From contig KN805386.1 in the NCBI GenBank assembly GCA_000818945.1, forward strand, positions 416,056 through 480,055: DNA of 64,000 nt, read 5' to 3'. This DNA is from Schizochytrium sp. CCTCC M209059. Taxonomy: Eukaryota; Sar; Bigyra; Thraustochytrida; Thraustochytriidae. A program made the translations under genes and the position numbers. Positions 42,521 through 51,475 of this stretch are shown here, piece by piece. Numbering within the stretch: the first letter of the stretch is position 1; the number at the start of each line of letters is the position of its first letter. The notes beneath the pieces were generated by a model. It ran no database searches. It was not told the origin of the DNA and saw only the letters and a program-made list of their open reading frames with translations.

Positions 42521-45500
42521 ATGGAGGCCGACGTGCGGCGCAGCGTCCGTGCGCTCGGTGCGACGCAGGGCGGAGGGAGCACGCGTCGCGCTGAGGAGAC
42601 CTTTTTTGGCGGTCTCTGGGCTGCGCGACAAGCCGCCAAGGCAGCAAACCTAGACGACGACGACGACGACGACGAAGGACAAAGACGAGGCCCCAAAGAA
42701 GACAGCAATCATGCCAGTGAGAGCGAATGGCGTGAAAAGAGGAACGCAAGACGCGCGAATGAGATTCTTCGCGCCTTCGAATTTAACTTCAGACGCGAGG
42801 GTCACGCGAGGGCTGCAGAAACCCTCGACGCATGCCTCGAATATCTTAGCACCTCGTATACAGGGGATGCGCTCCCCAGTGTGCTCACACTCCTTTCCAT
42901 GCTAGCGAGATCGCATTCAGAAGATCCTGTGTCTCATTCGAGCCGGCGCGTAAGACATACTTCGCAGGTGGTCCTCTCGGATACTGCGGACCGCCTTCTT
43001 GCAGCCTCAAGCGCTATCGCTCACGGGCACGCATCTCTCGCCCCACAAGCATCTCAAATGCCAATGAATAGTGAAACGCCAGGTATGGACTCGAATCTCA
43101 TTCGCACTGTTTCCCTCACGCCGAGTGCTCAACGGCTTTTGGGCACATCCACCGACGGCCCCGCCACGACCTTGCGTCTGCGCGTCCAGACCCGGACGTC
43201 AGCCTCTGAGCTCAAGCGCTATCCTTTGCTGCCTCTTGATGAGACTTCATGGGCCGAGGCTGCGGAGAATGGATGCCAAGTCTTTAGGCGACTCCAGGGC
43301 GACAATGACATCACCGAAGAGAAACAGTGGGGCCCTTCGATGAATCTCGAAAGATTAACCATGGAGCCGACATCCAGGCCAGCGAAGGATAATGATCCCC
43401 AAAACATGGACGAAAATTCTGGAAATGCGCTCGCAAACACGTGTGAAGATTTCTTGGAGCCCCTGCCGTCCAAAGATTGTCTTCTCGGCGCGCTCGTATC
43501 CCAGACGCGAAGTAACCTTTCCGAGGTGAACATCACCTTGTCTTTGCCTGAGCTTGACACCGAATATGACGGATTTGCCCCAGACCCGCTCGGATTGAAA
43601 ATTGCACAAGATCGAGACCTGGCGTCCCTGAAGCAACAGCGGATAAAGGGGAAACAAAGTGTACAAGAAGCGGCGGAAAGCAAACTGAGGTATCCTTATA
43701 GTGCCTCCGAAAATCTCGATGAAACAGCCAATTCGTCTGATTTTCTGCTTTGTGAAGTTCGCTGGCCTCCCGAAGAGGACCTCTGGCTTCGTCTCGCCCA
43801 TACGGCGCACCCGCTGCCTCCACGTCTGCTATTGGGCTGGGAGGAAGAAGTTGCGGCAAGCTTCAAGACCAGCGTTCCTCACGACGAGTGCTCGAAGGCT
43901 TTACAATACAGCTCGCACGCGGTTCTCTCTTCGGAACGGGGGCCAATGTGGCTCGAACACCTCATTCAACACAGCGGGCGATTTGAAAGGTCGCGAGGTG
44001 CTACTGTAATCAGCGCGCAAGAACTGCAAAGAGACCTTGTCTACGCGCTACTTGGAGTTCCCAGCCGCTCATTCGAGCTGCACGAAGACCCGCTTCGACT
44101 CGAGCCCTGCGAAACACGGCTGCTTGCCGGCACTGTCGAAGGTCTCGGCTCTGTGCTCGATCAGGTGGCCGCCTGCGGCTCGACGTACCTTGCACTCGCC
44201 AGCCTTTGCAAGGGAGATCCTATTCTACCCGAAGCGGAGGTTGCAGAAGTCGTGGTGGAGCGAATCGACGCGCATCTCTTGGCGCATCAACGTCGCGTGG
44301 GTCTTCTCTTTCAGAGCGCTTCGCAATCTGAGCACGACGTAATTTCCCTCTTGGAGATCTCTCATCGAATTGAAATGTCTCTGGCGCCACCTCTTCGCCG
44401 TTTACGCGCTCTCTTCGCCGTGCCTCGCGCTTCCGTGACCACAATCCAGACGCTTGAGCATTTTCACGCCTCAGCGCTCGCAAGTGGTGCGTCTCTTCGC
44501 TCAATGGAACGTGGGATGCTTTGGTGCTGTCTCGAACGCGTCGTCGACGTTCTTGCAGGCTGGAGCTTTGGAGGCGCGGATGCCTTCGAGCATTTTGATG
44601 GGTGCTTTTTCCGTCATGCAACCACCGGAGATGAAGCCTCGAGCAAGGATGGCAGCTCTCCGTCTCACGAAGCCTTGTTGGCAGCGGTGACCGAGAAGCG
44701 GCTTCTCTACGCTTTGCATCTCCCTTCCTTTTGCAAGTCGTCCTTGCGGGGAGTCTCGAGTCTATCGCTTGCACGCAGAGCCACACGGTGTGGCGCCTTG
44801 CTCCGCTTGCTTCGTGGCATGCCAAACTGCGCCGAGCTCTACGAATTGTGCACGCGTAAGACCGATCAGGACGCTTTTCGCCTCGATGCCTTGCGCGCAG
44901 GGAACGGGGCGAATGCAACTTTCTTGCAAAAAGTCCTTCACGAGTCCAGCGAACGCAAACAGCACTTAATTGCCAAGGTTGCGGAGCATTGCAACGAGTC
45001 CGAAAAGAAACGCTTCCTCGAGCAGGAAGCTCGGCGCAAGGAGGCATGGAAGGTCATTGAAGATTCGCGCATTGCAGCTGAAGCCGTCAACGCGCGGTTC
45101 ATTGCTCGCAGTGAGGAGGAACAGCGCCGCATCGAAGCTGAGCGAAAGGCTCAGCTTGAAGAGTTTCGCGCCGCTGCGGAGGATGCAAAATCGGCCAAGG
45201 TTCGCGCGCGGCTCGAGAAACAACGCCAAGAGCGTGAGGAGCAGCCCCGGGATTTAACCTCGCTTATTACCGATGAGCAACGCACCGAGGCAGAACATTA
45301 TCTGCTCGAACAGTTCGAACGTCTCGCGCAAGAACAGGCCGAACAAGGAGGGGTCCTTGATGCCAAACTTGCCGCTGCTAAACATGAGCTCGAAACAAAG
45401 CTGGCCTCTTTGCAAACTGCGAGTCAGGATTCCTTTCAGCGTTCTGACGCTACGACTTCAGTCGTTGTGCAGCAGCCTCCGGGCGGGCGTTCCGTGGCCG

Positions 45501-47980
45501 CCTCTCTCCTTTACGGCAATGGAAACGCTACAGGACGAAGCCGTTCGGCTGTGCATATTGTTGGACGTGCCGAAGACGGCATGGACGCTCGCGCGGCTAT
45601 TTCCAATGAGCCATTGGCTCGCGACCACAGCGTGAAGACTTCTGTACACATTGTTAACCACGCTGAAGAAGGCGCAGATGCTCGCGCCGCTATCTCAAAT
45701 GAACCTCTTCCCGCAGATGTAGATGCACGTTCCTCAGTCCAAATCGTGAAGCGAGATAAAGAAGAAGGCGCCGATGCTCGAGCGGCCATCTCCGACGAAC
45801 CTCTCGCTTCCAGTCCAGATGCGCGAACTTCCGTTCAGATTGTGAAACGAGACAAAGAAGAAGGCGCCGATGCTCGAGCGGCCATCTCCGACGAACCTCT
45901 CGCTTCCAGTCCAAATGCGCGAACTTCCGTTCAGATTGTCAAGCGAGACAAAGAAGAAGGCGCCGACGCTCGAGCGGCCATCTCCGACGAACCTCTCGCT
46001 TCAAGTCCAAACGCGCGAACTTCCGTTCAGATTGTCAAGCGAGACAAAGAAGAAGGCGCTGATGCTCGAGCGGCCATCTCCGACGAACCTCTCGCTTCTA
46101 GTCCAAACGCGCGAACTTCCGTTCAGATTGTCAAGCGAGACAATGAAGAAGGCGCTGATGCTCGAGCGGCCATCTCCGACGAGCCTCTCGCTTCTAGTCC
46201 AAACGCGCGGACTTCCGTTCAGATTGCCAAGCGAGACAAAGAAGAAGGCGCCGATGCTCGAGCGGCCATCTCCGACGAACCTCTCGCTTCCAGTCCAAAT
46301 GCGCGAACTTCCGTTCAGATTGTCAAGCGAGACAAAGAAGAAGGCGCCGATGCTCGAGCGGCCATCTCCGACGAACCTCTCGTTTCCAGTCCAAATGCGC
46401 GAACTTCCGTTCGCATCGTCAAGCGAGACAAAGAAGAAGGCGTCGATGCCCGCGCGGCGATCTCTGACGAGCCTCTCGCTGCTGGTGTTAATGCACAACC
46501 AATGGTGCACATTGTCGGTAGCGTTTCTCCTCAAGCGTCCAAAACAGTAAAGCCATCTGTCAGAGTCCAGCAAAGCCCAGGAGGTGAGACATCCTTTGCT
46601 TTCGGCGTGCATCCCGACGCCACGCGTCCTGCGGTGCAAGTGAACCAGCCAGCAGGAGGTCACAGCACCATCGAGGCGCTAATGACGCGGACGAACCGTT
46701 TCAAATCTGAGGAATCCGAGTGCGATGCCATGGAAAGCCTCGCGCGCCGCCAGAAAACAGTGCGCAGCATCCGCGACGCGATGGTCTCTGCCAAGCCTTT
46801 ACGGTATGGAGATGCAATTCTTTCCGATGTAGAAGAATGCAGACAGCCACCCGGCGGTGCAGCCAAGCAGGCAATATTAGATTCGCTGGAAGACCTTGGC
46901 TGCGACGATGCGCCATGTGGCGCTCTGGATGCAGCTATTGAGCTTGCCATCGTTGAACCGCTTCTGCAACAGTGTGATCTCGTCGAAGCGACCTTTGTGG
47001 CGGTGGTTGTGCGCCAGTCCAATGTCTTGGAGGCGCTGGACGGCGTACGAAGTACGATCCTCATGGCACAAGGCGACCTTTACAACGGAATCGTCGATCG
47101 CCTGTATGAAATGCGTTTGCGCGACGGCGACCTTCGGCATCGCAAGGGCAGGGTTCTGCAAGAAGTCTTTGCGTCAGAGGCAGACGGGCTTGGTTTGACG
47201 GAACGACCGTTTGCAAGTCACTTTCACTATGCGGTCGACGTCACAAGTGAGGCCGCTCACAGCGGACACTCGGAGTTTTCAAAATTTGCCTTTGTAAATG
47301 CACATTACGAACTACATTGGCCTCTGTCCTTTATTGTGCGCGAGCAGGACAAGGCGGCATATCCGCAAATTCATCGCTTTCTCCTTCAACTCAAGTATGC
47401 TGGGGCACTGGTGCGCAGAGTTTGGACGCGACTATGTGCGACCAGAGCGCTAGGGCGTCTCCCCATTCTCACGTGGCTGTCAACGCGATGGCACCAGGTC
47501 CGGAACCTCATATCGAACCTTGAAGACTACCTCATGACCACTCTACTGACGGAACACTGGGCTGCGATGCAGACAGCCTTTGGCGCTCCTTGTGCATCTT
47601 TCCGGCACCCGCACGAGTTGCAAGAGATCCATCATCGATTTGTAGAAGCGGCTTTGCGTACATGCTTTTTGGATGGCTCGAATGTCTCAAAGGTGCTTCA
47701 CGAATGCGTGAGCCGCGCAATGGAGCGCACCGATGCGCTCGCGCGGCACAGTCTCCACCTGCTCGATGAGCTACTCGACGGCGCAGAGACAAATGTGCAG
47801 CGACATGAGGACACCAAAGTACCGCGAGAGCTAGAGCAGGCTTGGCGCGAGTTCAGCAAAACGCAGACGTTCCTACTGCGCACCGTACAATCGTACTCGC
47901 GTAGCGCACTCTCCTCTGACGGTGCGGCGCAACGCATTCTCGTGCACTTGAACTTTAATTGCTTTTTCTCGAGCGCCTAG
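42521..47980 (+). CDS. GCP6: Gamma-tubulin complex component 6-like protein with 32-residue repeats
   Basis: An 1,819-residue protein. Gamma-tubulin complex (Spc97/Spc98) homology is split in two. The N-terminal grip1 part lies about 490-800 (LEPCETRLLAGTVEGLGSVL, LEISHRIEMSLAPPLRRLRA, LPSFCKSSLRG, CGALLRLLRG). The C-terminal grip2 part lies about 1480-1810 (VEATFVAVVVRQSNVLEAL, ILMAQGDLYNGIVDRL, VNAHYELHWPLSFIVREQD, FLLQLKYAGALVRRVWTRL). Between them are a Glu/Arg/Ala coiled coil (about 820-960) and a tandem repeat array (1011-1328). A very long insert with tandem repeats between the grip halves is the hallmark of GCP6 in animals, though that repeat differs in sequence. GCP6 helps assemble the ring complex that nucleates microtubules at centrosomes or basal bodies. 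A four-copy PPGG motif flanks the array. Confidence 0.85.
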   Translation: MEADVRRSVRALGATQGGGSTRRAEETFFGGLWAARQAAKAANLDDDDDDDEGQRRGPKEDSNHASESEWREKRNARRANEILRAFEFNFRREGHARAAETLDACLEYLSTSYTGDALPSVLTLLSMLARSHSEDPVSHSSRRVRHTSQVVLSDTADRLLAASSAIAHGHASLAPQASQMPMNSETPGMDSNLIRTVSLTPSAQRLLGTSTDGPATTLRLRVQTRTSASELKRYPLLPLDETSWAEAAENGCQVFRRLQGDNDITEEKQWGPSMNLERLTMEPTSRPAKDNDPQNMDENSGNALANTCEDFLEPLPSKDCLLGALVSQTRSNLSEVNITLSLPELDTEYDGFAPDPLGLKIAQDRDLASLKQQRIKGKQSVQEAAESKLRYPYSASENLDETANSSDFLLCEVRWPPEEDLWLRLAHTAHPLPPRLLLGWEEEVAASFKTSVPHDECSKALQYSSHAVLSSERGPMWLEHLIQHSGRFERSRGATVISAQELQRDLVYALLGVPSRSFELHEDPLRLEPCETRLLAGTVEGLGSVLDQVAACGSTYLALASLCKGDPILPEAEVAEVVVERIDAHLLAHQRRVGLLFQSASQSEHDVISLLEISHRIEMSLAPPLRRLRALFAVPRASVTTIQTLEHFHASALASGASLRSMERGMLWCCLERVVDVLAGWSFGGADAFEHFDGCFFRHATTGDEASSKDGSSPSHEALLAAVTEKRLLYALHLPSFCKSSLRGVSSLSLARRATRCGALLRLLRGMPNCAELYELCTRKTDQDAFRLDALRAGNGANATFLQKVLHESSERKQHLIAKVAEHCNESEKKRFLEQEARRKEAWKVIEDSRIAAEAVNARFIARSEEEQRRIEAERKAQLEEFRAAAEDAKSAKVRARLEKQRQEREEQPRDLTSLITDEQRTEAEHYLLEQFERLAQEQAEQGGVLDAKLAAAKHELETKLASLQTASQDSFQRSDATTSVVVQQPPGGRSVAASLLYGNGNATGRSRSAVHIVGRAEDGMDARAAISNEPLARDHSVKTSVHIVNHAEEGADARAAISNEPLPADVDARSSVQIVKRDKEEGADARAAISDEPLASSPDARTSVQIVKRDKEEGADARAAISDEPLASSPNARTSVQIVKRDKEEGADARAAISDEPLASSPNARTSVQIVKRDKEEGADARAAISDEPLASSPNARTSVQIVKRDNEEGADARAAISDEPLASSPNARTSVQIAKRDKEEGADARAAISDEPLASSPNARTSVQIVKRDKEEGADARAAISDEPLVSSPNARTSVRIVKRDKEEGVDARAAISDEPLAAGVNAQPMVHIVGSVSPQASKTVKPSVRVQQSPGGETSFAFGVHPDATRPAVQVNQPAGGHSTIEALMTRTNRFKSEESECDAMESLARRQKTVRSIRDAMVSAKPLRYGDAILSDVEECRQPPGGAAKQAILDSLEDLGCDDAPCGALDAAIELAIVEPLLQQCDLVEATFVAVVVRQSNVLEALDGVRSTILMAQGDLYNGIVDRLYEMRLRDGDLRHRKGRVLQEVFASEADGLGLTERPFASHFHYAVDVTSEAAHSGHSEFSKFAFVNAHYELHWPLSFIVREQDKAAYPQIHRFLLQLKYAGALVRRVWTRLCATRALGRLPILTWLSTRWHQVRNLISNLEDYLMTTLLTEHWAAMQTAFGAPCASFRHPHELQEIHHRFVEAALRTCFLDGSNVSKVLHECVSRAMERTDALARHSLHLLDELLDGAETNVQRHEDTKVPRELEQAWREFSKTQTFLLRTVQSYSRSALSSDGAAQRILVHLNFNCFFSSA
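45551..46504 (+). repeat. Ten tandem coding repeats of 96 bp (32 aa) inside the GCP6-like gene
   Basis: Units run VQIVKRDKEEGADARAAISD then EPLASSPNARTS. Units 1 and 2 are 31 residues and diverged, units 3-9 are nearly identical, unit 10 is diverged. The conserved core is DARAAIS(D/N)EPL. The DNA period is 96 in the uniform part. The array is in frame throughout, so it is protein-level repetition and not a CRISPR or satellite. Confidence 0.95.
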
Positions 47981-48188
47981 GCCTAGCTAGCTAGCCCAGT
48001 CAAGATGAATCGTTTTATGTGAGGATACGGGCAAAACCCTCTGGTATTGTGGTTGTAAACATACATATGATTACGCGCGTAGGACTTGTAGGACTTGAGA
48101 AGCAGCTTTTGAGGATTACTAAGTTAATGCTTTGTAGAAGGCGAGTCTAAATGTCTCTTTTCCTATAAATAAAGCCCGTCCCTCTTTT

Positions 48189-50954
48189 TCATTGGTGTGA
48201 AGCTTCGACTTCGGCCAAAAAGGCCTTGACCTGCGGGGCTTCATTGTTGACGCGATCAATGCGAGCTTGGACAGTCTCGATCGCGGTGCCAAGAGCCTGA
48301 GCGGCTGCACCCTTTTCATGCGTCTCAAAGAATGCGGAGACCTCGTCCAGTTCGGACTGCGTTCGAAGTCCTCGAACTGTGCCGCCAAGAAAAGCGCTCC
48401 ACTGAAAGCCAATCGATCCGTACTTGGTAAAAAATTTCTCGTAATCTGTCGAGATGTGTTCCCACATGAGCTTGGTGGCCTTGTGGGAGCTTGCGCAGAG
48501 CGTATGTACAACGAGAGCCAAATCCTGCGCACGAATCTGGTCGCTGACCGCGTACTCGACAACGCGCTCAACGAGTGCGTCATGCTGGGCAAAGCTTGCA
48601 AGGGTCGCGAGCAGGTCTCGCTTCTCCTCCGCGGCGAGACTCGTCTCGCCCTGCACGAAGCGGTCATTGAGGAGCTCGTAGAGCTCAACTGGTGCCGCCT
48701 CGTCCTTTGCCGCAAGCTGGAATACTGCGAGTCGCACATTGGCAGGAATTGGCTTGGCGCTGCCGCCATCAGCCGCATAGTGAGCCTTGGTGAGCGCAAC
48801 AGCCTTGTCAAACAGTGACTCGTCGTTGACCGGAAGTGCCGATGCCGGCGCTAGCGCAAGCGTCTTGAGGACCGCCACGCGCAGATTAATCTTCGCCATG
48901 GACTCCTCGCCCTCTTCCGGGGCAAGAAGAGCAACCTCATCCATGATGGGCTTGCAGCAAGGCACGATGAGCTTGCGCGCAAACTCCTCAAAAAAGGATT
49001 CGTCGCGATAAAGTTGCGCAAGACTTTGAAGGCGAAGCGTAAGCTCGCGAAGCACAGCAGGGTCCTTTTCGGTCAGTTTCGGCATGAGCCCGAGAAAGAG
49101 ACGCAGTGGCACAGCCAGAGGCGAGTAGCCAGACACCGCACAGTAAAAGGCGTCGCGGACTAAACCGAGTCTGTCCGTATTGGAAAGGCCCAAATCGCTT
49201 GGATCCGACGAGCCAATTGGAGCAGTCGCGTCCTGGCGCGCAGCCATTCGATCGAGAAGACGGGTCCATTGGGACTCGGTATAGCAGACGCGGTAGAAAC
49301 CACTCATGTCAGCGTTGAGATTGAACCACTGACCAGCCTTGTCGAGTGCAGTGAGCTCGGCGGAGAGACTCGCCCACGCGTCAGACGAGTCGAGAGTCTT
49401 TCGCGTTTGGGCTGTTTCGCCACCTGCTCGGATCTTCATGGGAACGATCCAGCAAGCGTCATCAGCGCTGGCGCTCTTGGTGGGGCTGTACAGGAAACGC
49501 TCTTGATGCGCTTGGATGGACCTCTCCTTTTCTGTAAGAATCACCACGGGGTAGCCTTCTGCAGTTGTCCAGGCATCCATGAGAGAGGTGATCTCGCCGC
49601 TAGCCACAGTGTCTGCGTTGGCCTCCTCGATGCATGTAAGGAGGTCGCTAAGTTCGGCGTTCTCATAGGCGTGACGTTCGAGGTACTTGCGGATGCCCTG
49701 CATGAAGACGTCATGGCCCAGAAAAGATTCGAGCATTCGAATGATCGAGGCGCCCTTGGCATACGAGATGGCATCAAAGGCTTCAGTGATAGCGGCCGCG
49801 TCTCGTACTTCGACACGAACAGGATGCGTCGTCTGCAGAGAGTCAAGGTGGAGCGCAAGAGCCTGCACGTCCTGCACGAAGATGGTCCAGGCGTCCCAGT
49901 CGGGGAAGATATGCGAGACGGCGGCAAATTCCATGAAACGCGCGAAACCCTCGTTGAGAAAAAGGTCCTCCCACCACTTCATGGTGACAAGGTTTCCGAA
50001 CCACTGGTGTGCGAGCTCGTGGCAGACGACCCGCGCAACGGAAAATCGTGCACTGGCCGAGGTCATTTTCTCATCGACCAGAAGTCTCACCTCGCGGTAG
50101 GTTACGCAGCCCCAATTCTCCATTGCACCCGCGGCAAAGTCAGGAATTGCGAGAAGATCCTGTTTTTGCAGCGGGTAGTTGACGCCGTACTCATGCTCGT
50201 AAAAGTCAAGAGCCTTGCACGCAACGTCGAGAGCAAATTGCCCCTCGCGCGAACGTCCGAGGGGGACGTACACGGAGCCGAGGACGCCGCGCTGGCTGTA
50301 GCCCGTAATGACATCAAACTCGCCGACGACGATTGCGAGCAGATACGTGCTCATCTTGGGCGTTGGCGCAAAGCGCCAGAGTTTGGTTCCGGCCTCTTGT
50401 ACAGTGTTAGTCTCCACAACGGGGGTGTTGCTAATACAGAGTCGATCGGCCGGAGCCGTGACCGTCAGTTCGAAGACGGCCTTGAGGGCTGGATCGTCAA
50501 AGCAAGGAAAGGCTCTGCGCGCATCCGTGGCTTCAAACTGAGTGACGGCCATGCAACGGCGCTCTCCCGAGCTTGTCGAATAGAAGGAGCGGTACAAGCC
50601 TGCGAGGCAGTCGGTGAGCTTGCCCTCGAACGCAATCGTGACGTGCGTTGGGCTCTGCGAGGCAATGTCGTCTTCAAAGCGAAACGAGACGATTTCCTGG
50701 CTTGCATCGATGCTCGTTTCCACAGAGGTCTTTTTCGAGCCTTCGATGAGGGCCGTGGCCCCACTGGGGAACTCGAGCTCTTTCGCATGGAGAATAAGCA
50801 AGGTGCCCGAATCTTCTTGAGCGCGATAGCTCGTGGCAGCCTCCGCCTCAATGTCAACGCTTCCGCGAAATTCATACGCTTCGAGGTCAATCGCCACGCT
50901 TAGCGTGTATTTTTTCGGCGTGAGCCAGCGCTTGGGGTCGTTATCGAGCCGCAT
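48189..50954 (-). CDS. NPEPPS: M1-family zinc aminopeptidase (puromycin-sensitive type)
   Basis: A 921-residue enzyme from ATG 50954 (MRLDNDPKRWLTPKKY); the longer frame starts at GTG. The N-terminal beta domain begins PKKYTLSVAIDLEAYEFRGS. The exopeptidase motif GAMENWG is at about residue 275 and the zinc site HELAHQWFGNLVTMKWWEDL with LFLNEGFARFMEF at about 308-340 (HExxH plus the second Glu). A catalytic-domain Tyr context (SYAKGASIIRMLESFLG) follows. The C-terminal alpha-solenoid (ERAP1-C-like) runs about 540-880. No signal peptide or membrane anchor is visible, which fits the cytosolic puromycin-sensitive group rather than ERAP or APN. It trims N-terminal residues from peptides, mainly proteasome products. 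It is tail-to-tail with the GCP6-like gene and head-to-head with TFIIE-alpha. Confidence 0.95.
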   Translation of the reverse strand: MRLDNDPKRWLTPKKYTLSVAIDLEAYEFRGSVDIEAEAATSYRAQEDSGTLLILHAKELEFPSGATALIEGSKKTSVETSIDASQEIVSFRFEDDIASQSPTHVTIAFEGKLTDCLAGLYRSFYSTSSGERRCMAVTQFEATDARRAFPCFDDPALKAVFELTVTAPADRLCISNTPVVETNTVQEAGTKLWRFAPTPKMSTYLLAIVVGEFDVITGYSQRGVLGSVYVPLGRSREGQFALDVACKALDFYEHEYGVNYPLQKQDLLAIPDFAAGAMENWGCVTYREVRLLVDEKMTSASARFSVARVVCHELAHQWFGNLVTMKWWEDLFLNEGFARFMEFAAVSHIFPDWDAWTIFVQDVQALALHLDSLQTTHPVRVEVRDAAAITEAFDAISYAKGASIIRMLESFLGHDVFMQGIRKYLERHAYENAELSDLLTCIEEANADTVASGEITSLMDAWTTAEGYPVVILTEKERSIQAHQERFLYSPTKSASADDACWIVPMKIRAGGETAQTRKTLDSSDAWASLSAELTALDKAGQWFNLNADMSGFYRVCYTESQWTRLLDRMAARQDATAPIGSSDPSDLGLSNTDRLGLVRDAFYCAVSGYSPLAVPLRLFLGLMPKLTEKDPAVLRELTLRLQSLAQLYRDESFFEEFARKLIVPCCKPIMDEVALLAPEEGEESMAKINLRVAVLKTLALAPASALPVNDESLFDKAVALTKAHYAADGGSAKPIPANVRLAVFQLAAKDEAAPVELYELLNDRFVQGETSLAAEEKRDLLATLASFAQHDALVERVVEYAVSDQIRAQDLALVVHTLCASSHKATKLMWEHISTDYEKFFTKYGSIGFQWSAFLGGTVRGLRTQSELDEVSAFFETHEKGAAAQALGTAIETVQARIDRVNNEAPQVKAFLAEVEASHQ

Positions 50955-51475
50955 CCTGTCCTCCGCTTTCCCTTTCTTCACTAAAGGTTATGTGTTTCTT
51001 GGCAGCCGCTGCCGTTGCTGCCACTGATTCTGCTGCTACTGCGCCGACCTGCGCTGCCTTAAGCTTCTGCTGCCGCTGCTGCTGCGTGGCGCAAGATACG
51101 CTGCGCGAGGCTGGACTTCAGGATTTTGCTCTCAAGGATCTCTTGCTTTTCTTTCTTTTGTCTCTTGCCCTGCCTTGCTTCGACTTTAAAGAGTAATTAA
51201 CGGTAGGCCCTGCATAGTAGGCCTAGGCCCTATGTATCATATCATTGCCAGGCAGGCCAAGTAGTAGGCCAGGCCAGACAGGCATGCAAAAAGGCAAGCC
51301 GCGCGAGGCTGCGAGGTTGTGTGCGAGCAAGCGAGCGCGTGAGTGCGTGGAAGGCCACGCACGCAGGCGAGCAAGCGAGGTTGCGAGCGAAGACAGCCAA
51401 GGCCGATCCTGGGGACGCTCCGTTGTGAGGCATCGCAGAACGACGCATAAAAGGAGAGAGTCCTTGGAAAGATAA
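50955..51475. other. Divergent spacer, aminopeptidase/TFIIE-alpha
   Basis: About 0.5 kb. It holds GCTGC-type repeats near 51005-51080, TAGGCCTAGGCCCTA at 51218-51232 and GCGAGCAAGCGAG tracts near 51325-51385. No gene is seen. Confidence 0.5.

Noticed and set aside
45551..46504. Regular 96-bp repeats that could be mistaken for a CRISPR array
   Set aside because: Repeats are contiguous with no spacers, in frame inside a eukaryotic gene, and vary at the protein level as coding repeats do.
49269..50903. 544-codon plus-strand frame opposite the aminopeptidase
   Set aside because: Antisense shadow of a clear M1 peptidase, with no recognisable family.
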